Shown here: positions 39,331-50,600 of the stretch, one piece after another | Layout: every line of letters begins with the position of its first letter | Position numbering within the stretch: position 1 is the first letter of the stretch | Source of the DNA: Cristatella mucedo | Taxonomy: Eukaryota; Bryozoa; Phylactolaemata; Cristatellidae | NCBI GenBank assembly: GCA_009760855.2 | Contig: WPIO01000002.1 | Coordinates: forward strand, 250,001-314,000 | DNA: 64,000 nucleotides | Direction of reading: 5' to 3' | Made by a program: the position numbers and the translations under genes | Notes under the pieces: model-generated | The model's input: the letters and a program-made list of their open reading frames with translations, nothing else | What the model was told of the DNA's origin: nothing | Databases searched by the model: none

Positions 39331-40890
39331 CTAGCAAGCTATCGCCCTGATTCCCTTCCTCCTTTCTTATCAAAGATTCTTGAACAAATTGTTGCTAAGC
39401 AGCTGGTTGAACATATTGAAAATGATGGAATGTCAGAAACATTTCAATCCGGGTTCAATAGGCAGCACTCAGCTGAAACTGCTCTCCTCCGTGTAAATAA
39501 TGACATTCTATGTGGCAACGACGACGGGAATGTCACTGCACTAGCTCTGCTAGATCTGTCTGCTGCATTCCACACCATTGATCACAAAGTTCTGCTTGAA
39601 CGATTGAGAACAACGATTGGTCTGGCAGACGAAGCACTGGCCACACGATACCGATTGAACACGATCAGACAAGTCATACTAGTCTGATCGTGTTCAATCA
39701 GTGTCGTGTGGGGGTCAGGTCTCACACACGAGACTGGTCACCTGTAAAGTCCCTCAAGGGTCGGTACGCGGTCCCTTGCTGTTCTCCATTTATACACAAC
39801 CTCTGGGAAAAGTGATTAAGGCCAATGGAATAGGAAATCACTTCTATGCTGGCGATACTCAGGTGTATTTGTCATTCAGACCGTCGGAATCTGCTGCGGC
39901 AACTGAGAAACTGAATGCTTGCCTTGCCGATATTCGATCCTGGATGTCGGAAAACTTCCTGAAATTAAATGATGATAAAACCGAACGGCTGCTCATAGGA
40001 CACCCAAAGCGTGTGGCTGGATTATTAGGCTTTGCTCTTCTAATAGGTGATGCTATTGTGCGACCGTCACCACATGCTCGAAATTTAGGTGTCGTTTTTG
40101 ACAGCTGCCTCAATTTCAAAAGCTTCATTCAGAAGTCTGCTTCTACAGCTAGCCGTCACATCTGATCCCTATCCAAGATTAGGAGCTGTCTCCCACAGTG
40201 GCTTGTAAAATATTTAACTAGCTCTTTATTTCTGTCTCGGCTTGATTATTGTAATTCCCTTTTGGCTGGGCTGCCAAAGAAAGCTATTAGACCACTGCAG
40301 GGGACTATGAACATGGCTGCAAGGCTAGTCTTCAAGTCCCAGCGGTTTGAGCACGTCTCATTTGCTTAAAGTGCTAGGATGGTTGCCCGTTGAGCAACGG
40401 ATACAGAGCAAAGTTCTTATGCTGACCCACAAGGCCCGCCACGGCTTGGCTCCTTCGTACCTAGCTGAACTGCTGCATCAGTTTCAGCCTGTTCGAGCCC
40501 TCAGGCCCTGAGTGGACAATAAATTAGCAGTACCATTCCTCCGCTTAAAGACCGTTGGCGACAGAAGCTTTAGCTCTGCAGGTCCTAGACTGTGGAACTC
40601 GCATCTACAATTCTTACGAAACGACAACTACTCTCCTACTCCCGACTACGGCACATACTTTTCAGCGGTCCTGAGCTGCTACTTCTATGCTACTCACTAT
40701 CTCAACTGCTCTCCTGACTCTGCTATGCTTCCCACTTTTTCTTTGTTGTGTGAGACGAAGTCTGTTGGCTACCGAATGCGTACCGAAAGCCGCTTAGGCT
40801 GTGAGTGAGCTATACAAAACTCTCCTGCGTAACACCCCATGGTCTTTATAACTTTGTGTGTGGAGTTACAGACGGAAATACAATACATTA
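39331..40890 (+). mobile_element. LINE family B, RT to 3' end, catalytic Asp lost
   Basis: ASYRPDSLPPFLSKILEQIV, ALLDLSAAFHTIDHKVLLER, then VPQGSVRGPLLFSIYTQPLG, NHFYAGDTQVYL and LKLNDDKTERLLIGHPKRVA, then [17 protein letters not shown]-like and the 3' protein end. The RT box reads FYAGDT (39842-39859) instead of FYADDT. A perfect palindrome replaces part of the frame at 39653-39699. Tail (ACATT)n-like. Confidence 0.9.
39653..39699. repeat. Perfect inverted repeat, 18-bp arms, 11-nt spacer
   Basis: gattgaacacgatcagac ... gtctgatcgtgttcaatc inside the LINE coding region. Confidence 0.97.
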
Positions 40891-41134
40891 CCTGAAGTTC
40901 TGACGCCTTACCCCTAGTGAAGCCGATGCTGGTAGAGCACTGATACCCTAGTTTGCTACTAAGCACCATCCTGCTGACTGGTATGCTCACGGACATGTTT
41001 CTAGTAATCACTACCAATATCTTTCACATACCAATAGCAGCTGTTCATTGCAGCCGATATTTTCGCACAAAACGTTTAAGCTAAATAACACACACTGCAG
41101 TCATTTAATCCCAAGTCATATATCATGTATGATT

Positions 41135-41235
41135 GATTGAATTGAACGTGTTTCCTTTGCAGCAAATAAAAAACGCCTAGAAAGAGACCTAATTCTCTGA
41201 TGGTGCTTTATCAAGTGTTATTATCATTATTATTG
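41135..41235 (+). mobile_element. L2-like 3' tail fragment
   Basis: tttgcagcaaataaaaaacgcctagaaagagacctaattctctgatggtgctttatcaag, then (ATT)n. Confidence 0.85.
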
Positions 41236-41598
41236 AACAATTTAATTATGACAGCAAATATTTTAATCCTATTAATGCAATGGACTACCTGCTTAACCGA
41301 TGTCAAATTGTCGATTTTATCGATGTTTTCTTCCACAATTGATTAATGGGCTTTCTGTAAATTTTCCTAGGTCGGCCAATGTAGATGTTTCGTGGATGCC
41401 TTCATTTATTAAATGGCCGCTGAGCAGCAAATTGAAATCTGGGCACTTTCAGTGGTCTGTAAGAGCCTCAAGGGTTAGATTCTCTCATGTCTACCACGAC
41501 TGAGTGCTAAGTCGGCTAGATCTCCTAAGATGCTTAGGATGCAACACATCAGGTAGGTACTGCACCTATCCACCTGCTGTGAGCTCAACTTTTCTACC

Positions 41599-42410
41599 AA
41601 AATAAAAATAATAATAATAATAACACACTTGATAAAGCACCCTCAGAGAACTCAATCTCTTTCTTGGCACATTACATTTGCTGCAAAGGAAACACAATCA
41701 AATAGTTTGTGGTAGCATGCTCGATAAACAACAAGAATAACATGGTTAGGGGTGACATGCTCAGGGTCAGCATGCAAGTATGGCAACATGCACAGCATCA
41801 GCATGCATAAGCACATAAAGGTCGAATCACAGGGACCCACTAAATGCTGTGATAAATAGGTGCAATTCTATTTCTTTTTAAATGTGGTCAAGTCCATAAT
41901 AATAATTTGATATAGCATGCTCAGAGAACTCAATCTCTTTCTAGGCACTTTACATTTGCTACGAAGGAAGTACGATCAAATGGTCATTGGTAGCGTGCTC
42001 AATAAACAGCAAGAATAGCATGGTTAGGGGTGACATGCACAGGATCAGCATGCAATTATGGTTAGTGACAGCATGCACAGTGTCAGCACGAATAAGCCCA
42101 TAAAGGAAAAATCACGGGGACCCGCTAAATGCTATGATAAATGGATGCGTTTTAGTTTCTTATTAAATGTAGTCAAGTCAGGGAGATGTCGTGTCACCAG
42201 TCAGGAGTGGGTTCCAGTCTTTGGGAGCATACGATCTTAATAATAATAAAAATATTAAAAATGCACTTGATAAAGCGCCCTCGGAGAACTTAATCTTTTT
42301 CTAGGCGCTTTACATTTCCTGCAATGGCACGGTCTTTAAAGGATTCGAGGGTCTTATGAGGTATAGATATAGAAGATTAGATTCCGAAAAGCGGGTGGTA
42401 CTATGCCCCA
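41599..42410 (-). mobile_element. Three head-to-tail L2-like 3' ends
   Basis: Three minus-oriented copies in a row, each opening with (aat)n and the hairpin: about 41599-41897, 41898-42238 and 42239-42410. Each is cut off inside the 3' region, as expected for serial 5'-truncated insertions into a previous tail. Confidence 0.87.
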
Positions 42411-43104
42411 CCGTATGGAACCAACGGATATATAGTTATTCTTAGAACGAAATGCGGGTTCAGACTGTGTATCTAAAACTGTCAACTGATCTTATCCCTT
42501 TTTCGTCAGTCCAGTAAAGTCATTATCGTTGAGTGGCCTAGCTACTTACTGATTCTCTGTCCCTACCTGCTAGCAAAGTTTTGCCGATAGTCGGCAAACT
42601 GATACTGACTTATTCTACCGTTGTCAGTTTATCGCCCTCGATCGTCTCGATTAGCAGCACTAGGTTCACCCCCCCCCCACAGCTACCATCATTAGTATCA
42701 CTGAGGTTCTAGCTTCTTAGTTAGCCGCCGCCTTTACTTTACTTACTAGTGGTACGGCTCGTGCTCGAGATGGCGGTTCGACGAAGAATGAAGGTTGCCC
42801 CAACAAGCCGGTTGTCGTACTGATGACGACGGCTGTATTGCATTATACACAAGCGAAGCAAGCGTGCGAGCCTACATACAGATGTAATAGCCATCGTAGA
42901 AGCAGCTCCGGAGCGCCAGTGGAGAGAAGAGAAAGTGAGCTGGAGAGGAGAGAGAGAGAGGGGATAGCGTCCACACAGGCCGGTGGACAAGCAGAAAGGT
43001 CCTTGCTGCAGGACTAGCGGGTCAGGCGACCACAGCTGAGCAGTTGCCATTAAATCCAGCTTAGTCAGCCGATACTGTCCAACTGCAGCACCTAATAAGG
43101 CGGT

Positions 43105-43231
43105 ACTCCCACTTCTCACCGGCCTGCATTGGCTACCAGTCAAGCAACAGATCGACTTCAAGGTCTTGTCGCTCACTTTTAGGTCACTTCATTCTTTGGC
43201 TCCAGCCTATCTCTCAGATCTACTCCCCCAC
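43105..43231 (+). mobile_element. L2-like LINE, part 1 (split by insertion)
   Basis: Reads LHWLPVKQQIDFKVLSLTFR and [15 protein letters not shown], broken off at ...ctcccccac. The continuation lies at 43534. Confidence 0.9.
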
Positions 43232-43533
43232 TGCAGTTTGTTCGCACAGCAGAGAGCCAGCCGATGCCCGACACTGACAGTTTATTACCTCGCACGGAGC
43301 CGAAGAGCGCACGGCTCCCCTCGGCCCCTACTATCGCTCGACTGTCCTCCTCGACCCTGGCTGTCCCTTTGCCGACCCCGATGGTGAATCCACCGTCTGC
43401 TCACCAGCGGGTTATCGGCCTGTGTCAACGCCTCAGTAGAAGCTGACCACAGCTGTGCACAGGCCCCTCTGGGGATGCTCCCACCAGCTGTTGAGGAAAG
43501 GAGCGGTACCAACCCGCATGCAATCGAACTGCA
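43232..43533. mobile_element. 302-bp inverted-repeat element (MITE-like) with 5-bp target duplication
   Basis: Starts tgcagtttgttcgc and ends gcaatcgaactgca; these termini are imperfect inverted repeats. Flanked by cccac on both sides (43227-43231 and 43534-43538), where intact L2 copies have it once (tactcccccaccaggc). Non-coding. A longer diverged copy lies at 32817-33181. Confidence 0.88.
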
Positions 43534-43985
43534 CCCACCAGGCCAAGCATCGCGCCACCCGCTTTTCGGAATCCAGCAGTTTACCAATACCTCGTGCAGA
43601 CCTCAAATCCTTTGGAGACCGTGCATTTAGCTCGTATGCTCCCAAAGCCTGGAACTCCCTCCCGACTTGCGTCGGAACATCCCTTGACTTGACCATATTT
43701 AAAAAGAACTTAAAAAACACACATATTTAGGACAGCATTTAGTGGGTCCCTGTGATTCGTCCTTCATGTGCTTATGCGTGCTGACACTGTACATGCTGCC
43801 ACTAACCATATTTGCATGCTGACCCTGTGCATGTCACCCCTAACCATGTTATTCATGTTGTTTATCAAGCATGATATTACTCACCACTCAATTGTGTTTC
43901 CCTTTACAGCCAATGTGAAGCGCCTACAAAGAGATTGAGTTCTCTGAGGGCGCTTTATCAAGTGCATTATTATTATTATTATATT
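43534..43985 (+). mobile_element. L2-like LINE, part 2
   Basis: QAKHRATRFSESSSLPIPRA, FGDRAFSSYAPKAWNSLPTC and the untranslated end with hairpin and (ATT)n. Confidence 0.92.
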
Positions 43986-44839
43986 ATTATTACTATTACT
44001 GGGCGTGGTCAAGCCCATACTAGTAACTTTTGCTCAGGAAATCGAACTCACTCTTTATCCAGAATAACTAACTCTCATTAAATGCCCAGAACATGGCGCT
44101 CATCAGCGAGTTCTGCCTCTCAAACTAATAAGCCCTGCTTTCCAAGTCACTCAAGTTCCGAATAACACTGCTTTGCAATTCGTAGTGCGTTTACTGCTGC
44201 TACCGTAATTAGCGAACTTCAGTTCTTGCTTCGTAGCAGTCTCAGCATTACTCTCAGTAGACTGCTGGTCAGCAGTTCCTTCTAATTTAGATAATTCCCA
44301 CGTTTGCTTCAAAAATCAAACACTCCTGCTTTCAGTGTGTGACCATGTGATCGAATACAAAGTATGCGTACGTGCTGCTAGATGCTGTTAGATGCTGCTT
44401 TGCTGTGAATGCTATCTGTTAACCTATTTGTCATGAGCAGTGCCTCTGAATCCGAAAAAATTTCGATGTAATGTTGCGCTGCTATCTGTTCAATTTTAGT
44501 TGAGCTCTGCTCCAGATCCGGTTAATTTTAGCAAGCCACGGTCTTTGGGATCCCAAATTTTGGTATAGCAAACAGCAACTTTAACTTTCGAGAACCCAAT
44601 TACATTATTAGGGCAAGCCTCAAACCAGCTCTATGTGGAAAGCAATGCTTCAGGTAGCGTTCTAACCAATATAATGACAATAAGAGAATCTAGTTAAGAT
44701 TACCGTTAAGGGTCCCCAGCAACGATCAAACTTCTGAAACAGATATTATATCCTCGTAACCCTCATTAGTTCAGTCCAGAGATAGGGTGGTCCCATTTAA
44801 TGACCTAGGTCGAGGGCTCAAGCGCTGAATCATAAATCA

Positions 44840-45196
44840 TGCTCCCAAAGCCTGGAACTCCCTCCCGACTTGTGTCAGAACATCCCCTGACCTGACCACA
44901 TTTAAAAATAACTTAAAAACACACCTATTTAGGACAGCATTTAGTGGATCGCTGTGATTCGTCCTTGATGTGCTTATGCGTGCTGACACTGTGCATGCTG
45001 CCACTAACCCGTATGCATGCTGACCCTGTGCATGTCACCCCTAACCATGTTATTCATATTTTTGGTTTATCAAGCATGATATTACTCACTCACCATTCAA
45101 TTGCATTTCCCTTTGCAGCAAATGTAAAGCACCTAAAGAGAGAGATTGAGTTCTCTGAGGGCGCTTTATCAAGTGCATTATTATTTTTATTATTAC
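44840..45196 (+). mobile_element. L2-like LINE 3' end
   Basis: Starts within the APKAWNSLPTCVRTSP segment and runs to the (ATT)n tail. Confidence 0.88.
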
Positions 45197-45199
45197 AAA

Positions 45200-46370
45200 T
45201 GAAGCACCCGGATAAATATAAAGTTCTCTTGGGACACAATCAAAATGAATTATTGTTTTTAATTTTTGCTTCAGGTTGTGGCAGAACGCGTGAAATGTGC
45301 AGCCCAGACGCTCGCAGCACTCCTTGAGTGTCTTCTTGTGCGATTTTCGTACTGATGCAAGCACGATACCTTATTCGCCATCAACTATTTGTTGTGGCTC
45401 ATCTGGCAGCTAAAAGGCAGTAAAGCGTCTGGATATATATCTGGTTAGCTTAGGGTGCCACGTGAACAACTTTATTCTTATAATTATTGCTGTTAATTTT
45501 GAATGGAAATATTACGTGAGCCCGCCATTAGTTCGGGTACCAAAACTTTGCAGTTAATGTGCAAAGACCTTAAGCTCACAACACGCCAACAGTAACGACA
45601 CAGTGCTCGGTATTCTGCACGCCGCTCTAACAAGAACAATGTATTAGAAAAACACGAACGACAAGAGAGGTGATTCCCAAGAGACTCGTTTAAAGGCTCA
45701 CAGCCGCTCACGCTCAGCGCTAGGACTCACCTACCGGCATGCACCTATTCCAAGCCGAGTGACTGCTGTCTGGCATGTCAGGACCAGGTCGTATGTCGTA
45801 CGATAATTCCCTTCGCACGTAATTATTAATCGCGCTGCTCATAAGCCTTATCCTTGCTATCTCATAAGCGGCTATCAGCTATATAATTCAGCGGCTAAGC
45901 TCATAGTTCGTAATCGGGTCATGCTATCAAGCCAATAGTTCGTCATCGTGGGGCATTTCACTAAGGACTGAGCACCCAAAATTGCGCAAGCAGCACTCTC
46001 AGCGGCATGGCTCTCGCGAAAACGTAAGTCGAGCGTATTTGTGATAAAGTGACCCAGAGCTGTCGAACATCACTGCAACTCACCTAGTCGTTGCACCGAA
46101 TAAATACAGCCGCAGAATGAATCCGGTAACATAAAAGAATATCTAAAAGTATGTCGCTCATCTTATAATGGTGCATTGGTACGAGTTTACTTTTTACTCA
46201 AGTCATCCAGCCATATTCGGAATAGGGGGTTTGTGGGCTGTACAGTTGGAGTAGGCTACGTGCAAACATTCACACTGTACTATCATATCCAACTGAAATT
46301 ATGTCGGAAGTTGCTTCGCTTTGTCACAATGCGAGTGCTCACCTTACTTGTTTAACAGAAGGAAGCCTGA
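45200..46370. other. Stretch without a recognised feature
   Basis: I see no exon, element or microsatellite that can be supported. Confidence 0.5.
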
Positions 46371-46373
46371 TGC

Positions 46374-46604
46374 ATGACGGTTCGCGCATCGAGCGCTTCT
46401 TCATCCGCCTTCAATCTGAAGATGCTTACAGCTTGCCCTGGCGTACCCTATAATACGGTCACGCCAGGTTTCACTAATTTGCAGCCACTTCACTGGAAGC
46501 CGCGAAGTGAAACTAGAAAACAGATTTCTTCGCCGCCGCGCGTAAAGAAGCTCGATAAATGTCTGGACATTAAAGGCGCCTATAAGAATGACGACGCTCG
46601 CTGA
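46374..46604 (+). CDS. Hypothetical ORF, 76 aa
   Basis: Begins 14 nt downstream of an acceptor-like tgtttaacag at 46350-46359. Composition (LTACPGVPYNTVTPGFTNL, QPLHWKPRSETRKQ) looks more protein-like than its surroundings, but I recognise no family. It could be an exon of an unidentified plus-strand gene or chance. Confidence 0.25.
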   Translation: MTVRASSASSSAFNLKMLTACPGVPYNTVTPGFTNLQPLHWKPRSETRKQISSPPRVKKLDKCLDIKGAYKNDDAR

Positions 46605-46739
46605 AAGCTGGAGTAGAAAGTGGTGGCCCAAGCGCCGTAAGAGGCACGGCGTGAGACTTCTTGTTACTTTTTTCTTATCAACATTTTTCTTCACTTGACT
46701 CGTCGCCTTGTTTGGGCAGGCGAATGGCTCCGTGAACAG

Positions 46740-47505
46740 AAGACGCGAATTGCGCTAGCCGTACACGCTGCAGTTTCGGCGCAGAATCGGAAGTGAGCGC
46801 CGCAGGCGACCTCCGCGTCACGATGACGCTCTCGTGCTACGTCGCGGATTAGACACTGACTGACATTCCCGACGTTTAAGGGCGAAATGTCATGGGGGGG
46901 GGGAGGCAGGGCTGGGAGTTATGCCCCAACACTATTGGATTTATCCCCTACGAGTACGTCCATTTAAATGCGAATAGGGAACGCGCCCTACCTTTGCTCA
47001 GCGTCGCCGCTAGTGTTTCTCACCCTCACTCTCTGCGCCCTCTGGAACGCGGTCGGCCGAAGCTCGGCGTCGCTCGAATTTTGCGGCGCCTGCGCCGTGG
47101 AAGCGCGCAGCAGCGGCGGCTCGCAGGTCCTCTGCCGCCTTCTACGTCCGGCGCGAGCCGCGCGCTTCGATGCGGCGGCAGTGACGCGAGCAGACGGGGC
47201 GGCGGCGCTAGCTGCCACGGAGCTAGCGCCAGCAGTCGCTTGGCCGCTGCGCATATCTGTCTCGCAGCTGTCTGCGCGGCTGCCACGACCTAGCGGCTAC
47301 TCTACGAGGATGCGCTCCGGGCAGGCGCGGGCGGCAGCGCCGCGGGCTAGCTCGGCGCTCCGAAGGCCGGCGAGCAATTAGTGAAAGTGCCCGCGCGCCT
47401 CGAAGCGAGAGCCGCGTCGACTCCAAATTTGGTTATACCCCGCACGCCCTTTGAGCGCATGCGTAGCGATCGGGATCGCCGGCTTGCCGATTGTCCCTCT
47501 CTACT
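46740..47505. promoter_or_regulatory. CpG-rich region upstream of the NDP kinase gene
   Basis: Very GC- and CpG-rich, most densely at 47030-47380, ending just before the first kinase exon. Long frames on both strands are alanine/arginine-rich shadows of the base composition. Position and composition suggest promoter and 5' UTR. Confidence 0.6.
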
Positions 47506-47515
47506 ATTTCAGAGA

Positions 47516-47644
47516 ATGGCGGCGCACAGGGAAAGGACGTTCATCATGGTGAAGCCCGACGGGGTGCAGCGCGGCCTCGTCGGCGAGATTGTATCGAGGT
47601 TTGAGAGAAGAGGATTCAAGCTGGTAGCGCTGAAATTGGTGCAG
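47516..47644 (+). CDS. NDP kinase exon 1
   Basis: 43 codons from ATG to GTGCAG/GTACTC. The ATG lies 3 nt after CTCTCTACTATTTCAG, a strong acceptor, so the 5' leader is spliced on by a 5' UTR intron or by trans-splicing. Confidence 0.96.
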
Positions 47645-50600
47645 GTACTCGCAGGTTTCGTGCTGTGTCCTCGGCTCGGAGCCTTCGGATTCGCCTGCGC
47701 TGCTCGCAGCCGCCTCTGCATTAGTGAAACGCCCGTTACGCGGTTTCCCTTTTAGCCGACCGAAGCTCTGCTCCAGCAGCACTACGCAGAACATGTCGGC
47801 AAGCCCTTTTTCGCTGGCATCGTCAAATTCATGTCGTCCGGACCTGTGGTAGCCATGGTAAGTTCGTCGGGTCGTTCTGAAGGGCGGCGGTACGAGCGGG
47901 GGGGGGGGGGCCTTGACATACCGAGGGCGCCGCCGGTGCAGCAGCACTGCGAAGACCGGCGCTGTGCGCCGCCTGGCAGAGCGATTTCGGAGTAAGCGAT
48001 GGATGACTGCCAGCATCCAGCCCCACCAGCAAGCAGTTCCTTCCTGGTCCACGTAGGCCATTAGATCTGCCGGATTGAGCTCGTCGGCGAATAGCCGAAC
48101 AGGAAAACAGCGTGCGAGTTGAAGGTCCAACGTGGCTTTCGCGTCTTGCTGCTCTTGGCTTCCTGCTTGTGTCTCATCCCCCTAGGTTGATGCCAGTGCC
48201 CCGACCAGTTGAATTAAATCAGCTTTCGTAGGTACTTCGAAGGTACGCGAGGAAAGCAATTGTAGACCGCCAGTCCCCGGAGTGAGGTAACAGCTCTCTG
48301 GCCCAGTCCTTCACATGCCGCAATGTCAATGTTCTGTGTGATCCAAAGCACGACAAAGGTTTGCAAACACTGGTTTGCCGAGATCGGAGACTGTCGCCTG
48401 CTGAGGTATTCAGCCTTCGGCAGTATGTGACTAGCATTTATTTCTGTAAGCCTTGACAGTCTGACCGTGTTAGCATGATACAGCTGCATACTGGCCGGAC
48501 AACACACCAACATGCACCTTTTGCAAATAACTGCTCAAATAGAAGTGAAGCAGATCTGCCTATTTGACTTATTGATCGCATCGCGAGTCACACGTCAACC
48601 GTTTCTATACACAGGCAAGCTCTACATATATTTGACTTATTGATCGCTCTGTGAACCACACACCCCAGGCTGCTCAAAATGAATGAATTCATTTGCTGTT
48701 CCTGTCCAAAAATATTATCCTTTATTGGCTCAAATTATCTAGGCATTAGTGGCACCTTACGATGATGGTTTTATGTCCTTTATCAGTGGGGTATGTCAGA
48801 GCATAGATGTCATATCTCCAACGGTAGTCAGGTCAGCCTTTGAAGTATCGGGTACCCCAGGAGTATAATATAATTCATTTGTATAGCGCTCTAAGAGAAC
48901 TTAATCTCTACTCAGGTGCTTCACATATGCCACGGGGCTCGAGCCCATGACCTCAGCCAGACTTCGGTCGGGGCGAGTGCCTTAACCAGTGGGCCAAGGC
49001 AGGTCGGCAGGACTCTATTCGAGGCCCACTTCTTTCGAAATTTATACTCTTCTTCTTGCCGATGTAATCGCCAAGCGCAGTCTAAGCTTTCATTTTTTAT
49101 GCAGGTGACTCACCTTTATACCAGCTCTTCGATCTGTACCTGCTTCCAAGCACGTCGAAATCTTTCAACTCCTTCCAGCCTGTACGACAGACATTCACAC
49201 TTGGATGGCAGCACACTCTCGCAAATTGCATGTCGATAATTATTATTGCAAACCTAGTATTACTCAGAAATGGAAAAGCCCAAGCCTCATAACGGGAGGC
49301 CTATCTCTTGTAGCATGACCATGCAATCTGGGTGTCATCATCTAAAATGACCTTTCGCTGGATGACCACATCAGCCCCGAAGTCAAGTCAGCTGTATACA
49401 ATTACAAAAATTCGGGGTTGCTTATATACCTATTCCCCAGCCAAGCTTGTCCATGCATTTCTGATATCCAGTCTAGACTTTATTACTCACATTTTATCCC
49501 ATGTTGACACTGTGCATGTTACCTCTAACCAAATTATGCTTGTTGACATTGTGCATGTTGCCACTAACCGTGTGATCGTGCTTCGTGTACAGCAAATGCA
49601 AAGTGCCTAGGAGATCAAGTTCTCTGAAGGTGCTATGCAAATGTATTATTATTCTTATTATTAACTCTCTACTCACCGGTCTCTCTGGCTATGAATGAAT
49701 TGCTCGAAGTTGTTGCATAATGAAGCTAGGCTTGTCTATCATAAACCTCACAACTGCCATATTACATACACCATGTCTCACTGACCGACTCGAGCTTGCC
49801 GTCCAATAACGTCTCGACTTCTAGGCTCTGTCACTCAATTTGAGGTCTCTTCATCCTTGTTCTCCAGCCAACATATCCAAACTACTATTTTCCAATCAGG
49901 CTAGGCATCATTGCACTCGCTCTTATTACTCAAATCGTTAAGCTGTGCCTCTAAACAACTTCTAATCAATAATAATAATAATGCATTTGACATAGCCCGC
50001 TCAGAGAACTCAATCTCTTTCTAGGCATTTTACGTTTGCTGCAAAGGAAGCACGATCGAATGGTTAGTGGTAGCATGCTCAATTAACAACAAGAATAACA
50101 TGGTTAGGGGTGACATGTACAGGGTCAGCATCCAATTATGGTTAGTGGTAGCATGCATAAGCACATAAAGGACGAATCATAGGAACCCACTAAATCCAGT
50201 GATAAATAGATGCGTTTTCAGTTTCTTTTTACATGTGGACAAGTCAGGAGATGTCGTGATACAAGGCAGGAGTGCGTTCCAGGCTTTGGGAGATGCGAAC
50301 TAAAGGCATGGTCTCCAAAGGATTTGAGATTTGTATGAGGCATTGGTAGACTGTTAGGTTCCGAAAAGCAGGTGGTACGATGCTTAGCCTGGTTGGGAAG
50401 TAGACTGATAGGTAGGCTGGAGCCAAAGAATGAAGAAACCTAAAAGTGAGTGACAGAACCTAGAAGTTGAGACGTTGGTTGACTGGGAGCCAGTGCAGAT
50501 CGGCGAGAAGTGGTGGGATGTGGCAACTGCGATGCTGACGACAGACAAACTATAGCTGCAGAGTTTTGCACCAGCTGTAAGCGCCTGAGTGCACAGTCCG

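Noticed and set aside
46892-47381. Overlapping Ala/Arg-rich ORFs on both strands
   Set aside because: CpG-rich promoter-like DNA is open in many frames; no conserved motif.
47504-48130. 208-codon ORF antisense to NDP kinase exons 1-2
   Set aside because: Shadow of coding and GC-rich sequence; no family resemblance and it spans sense-strand exon boundaries.
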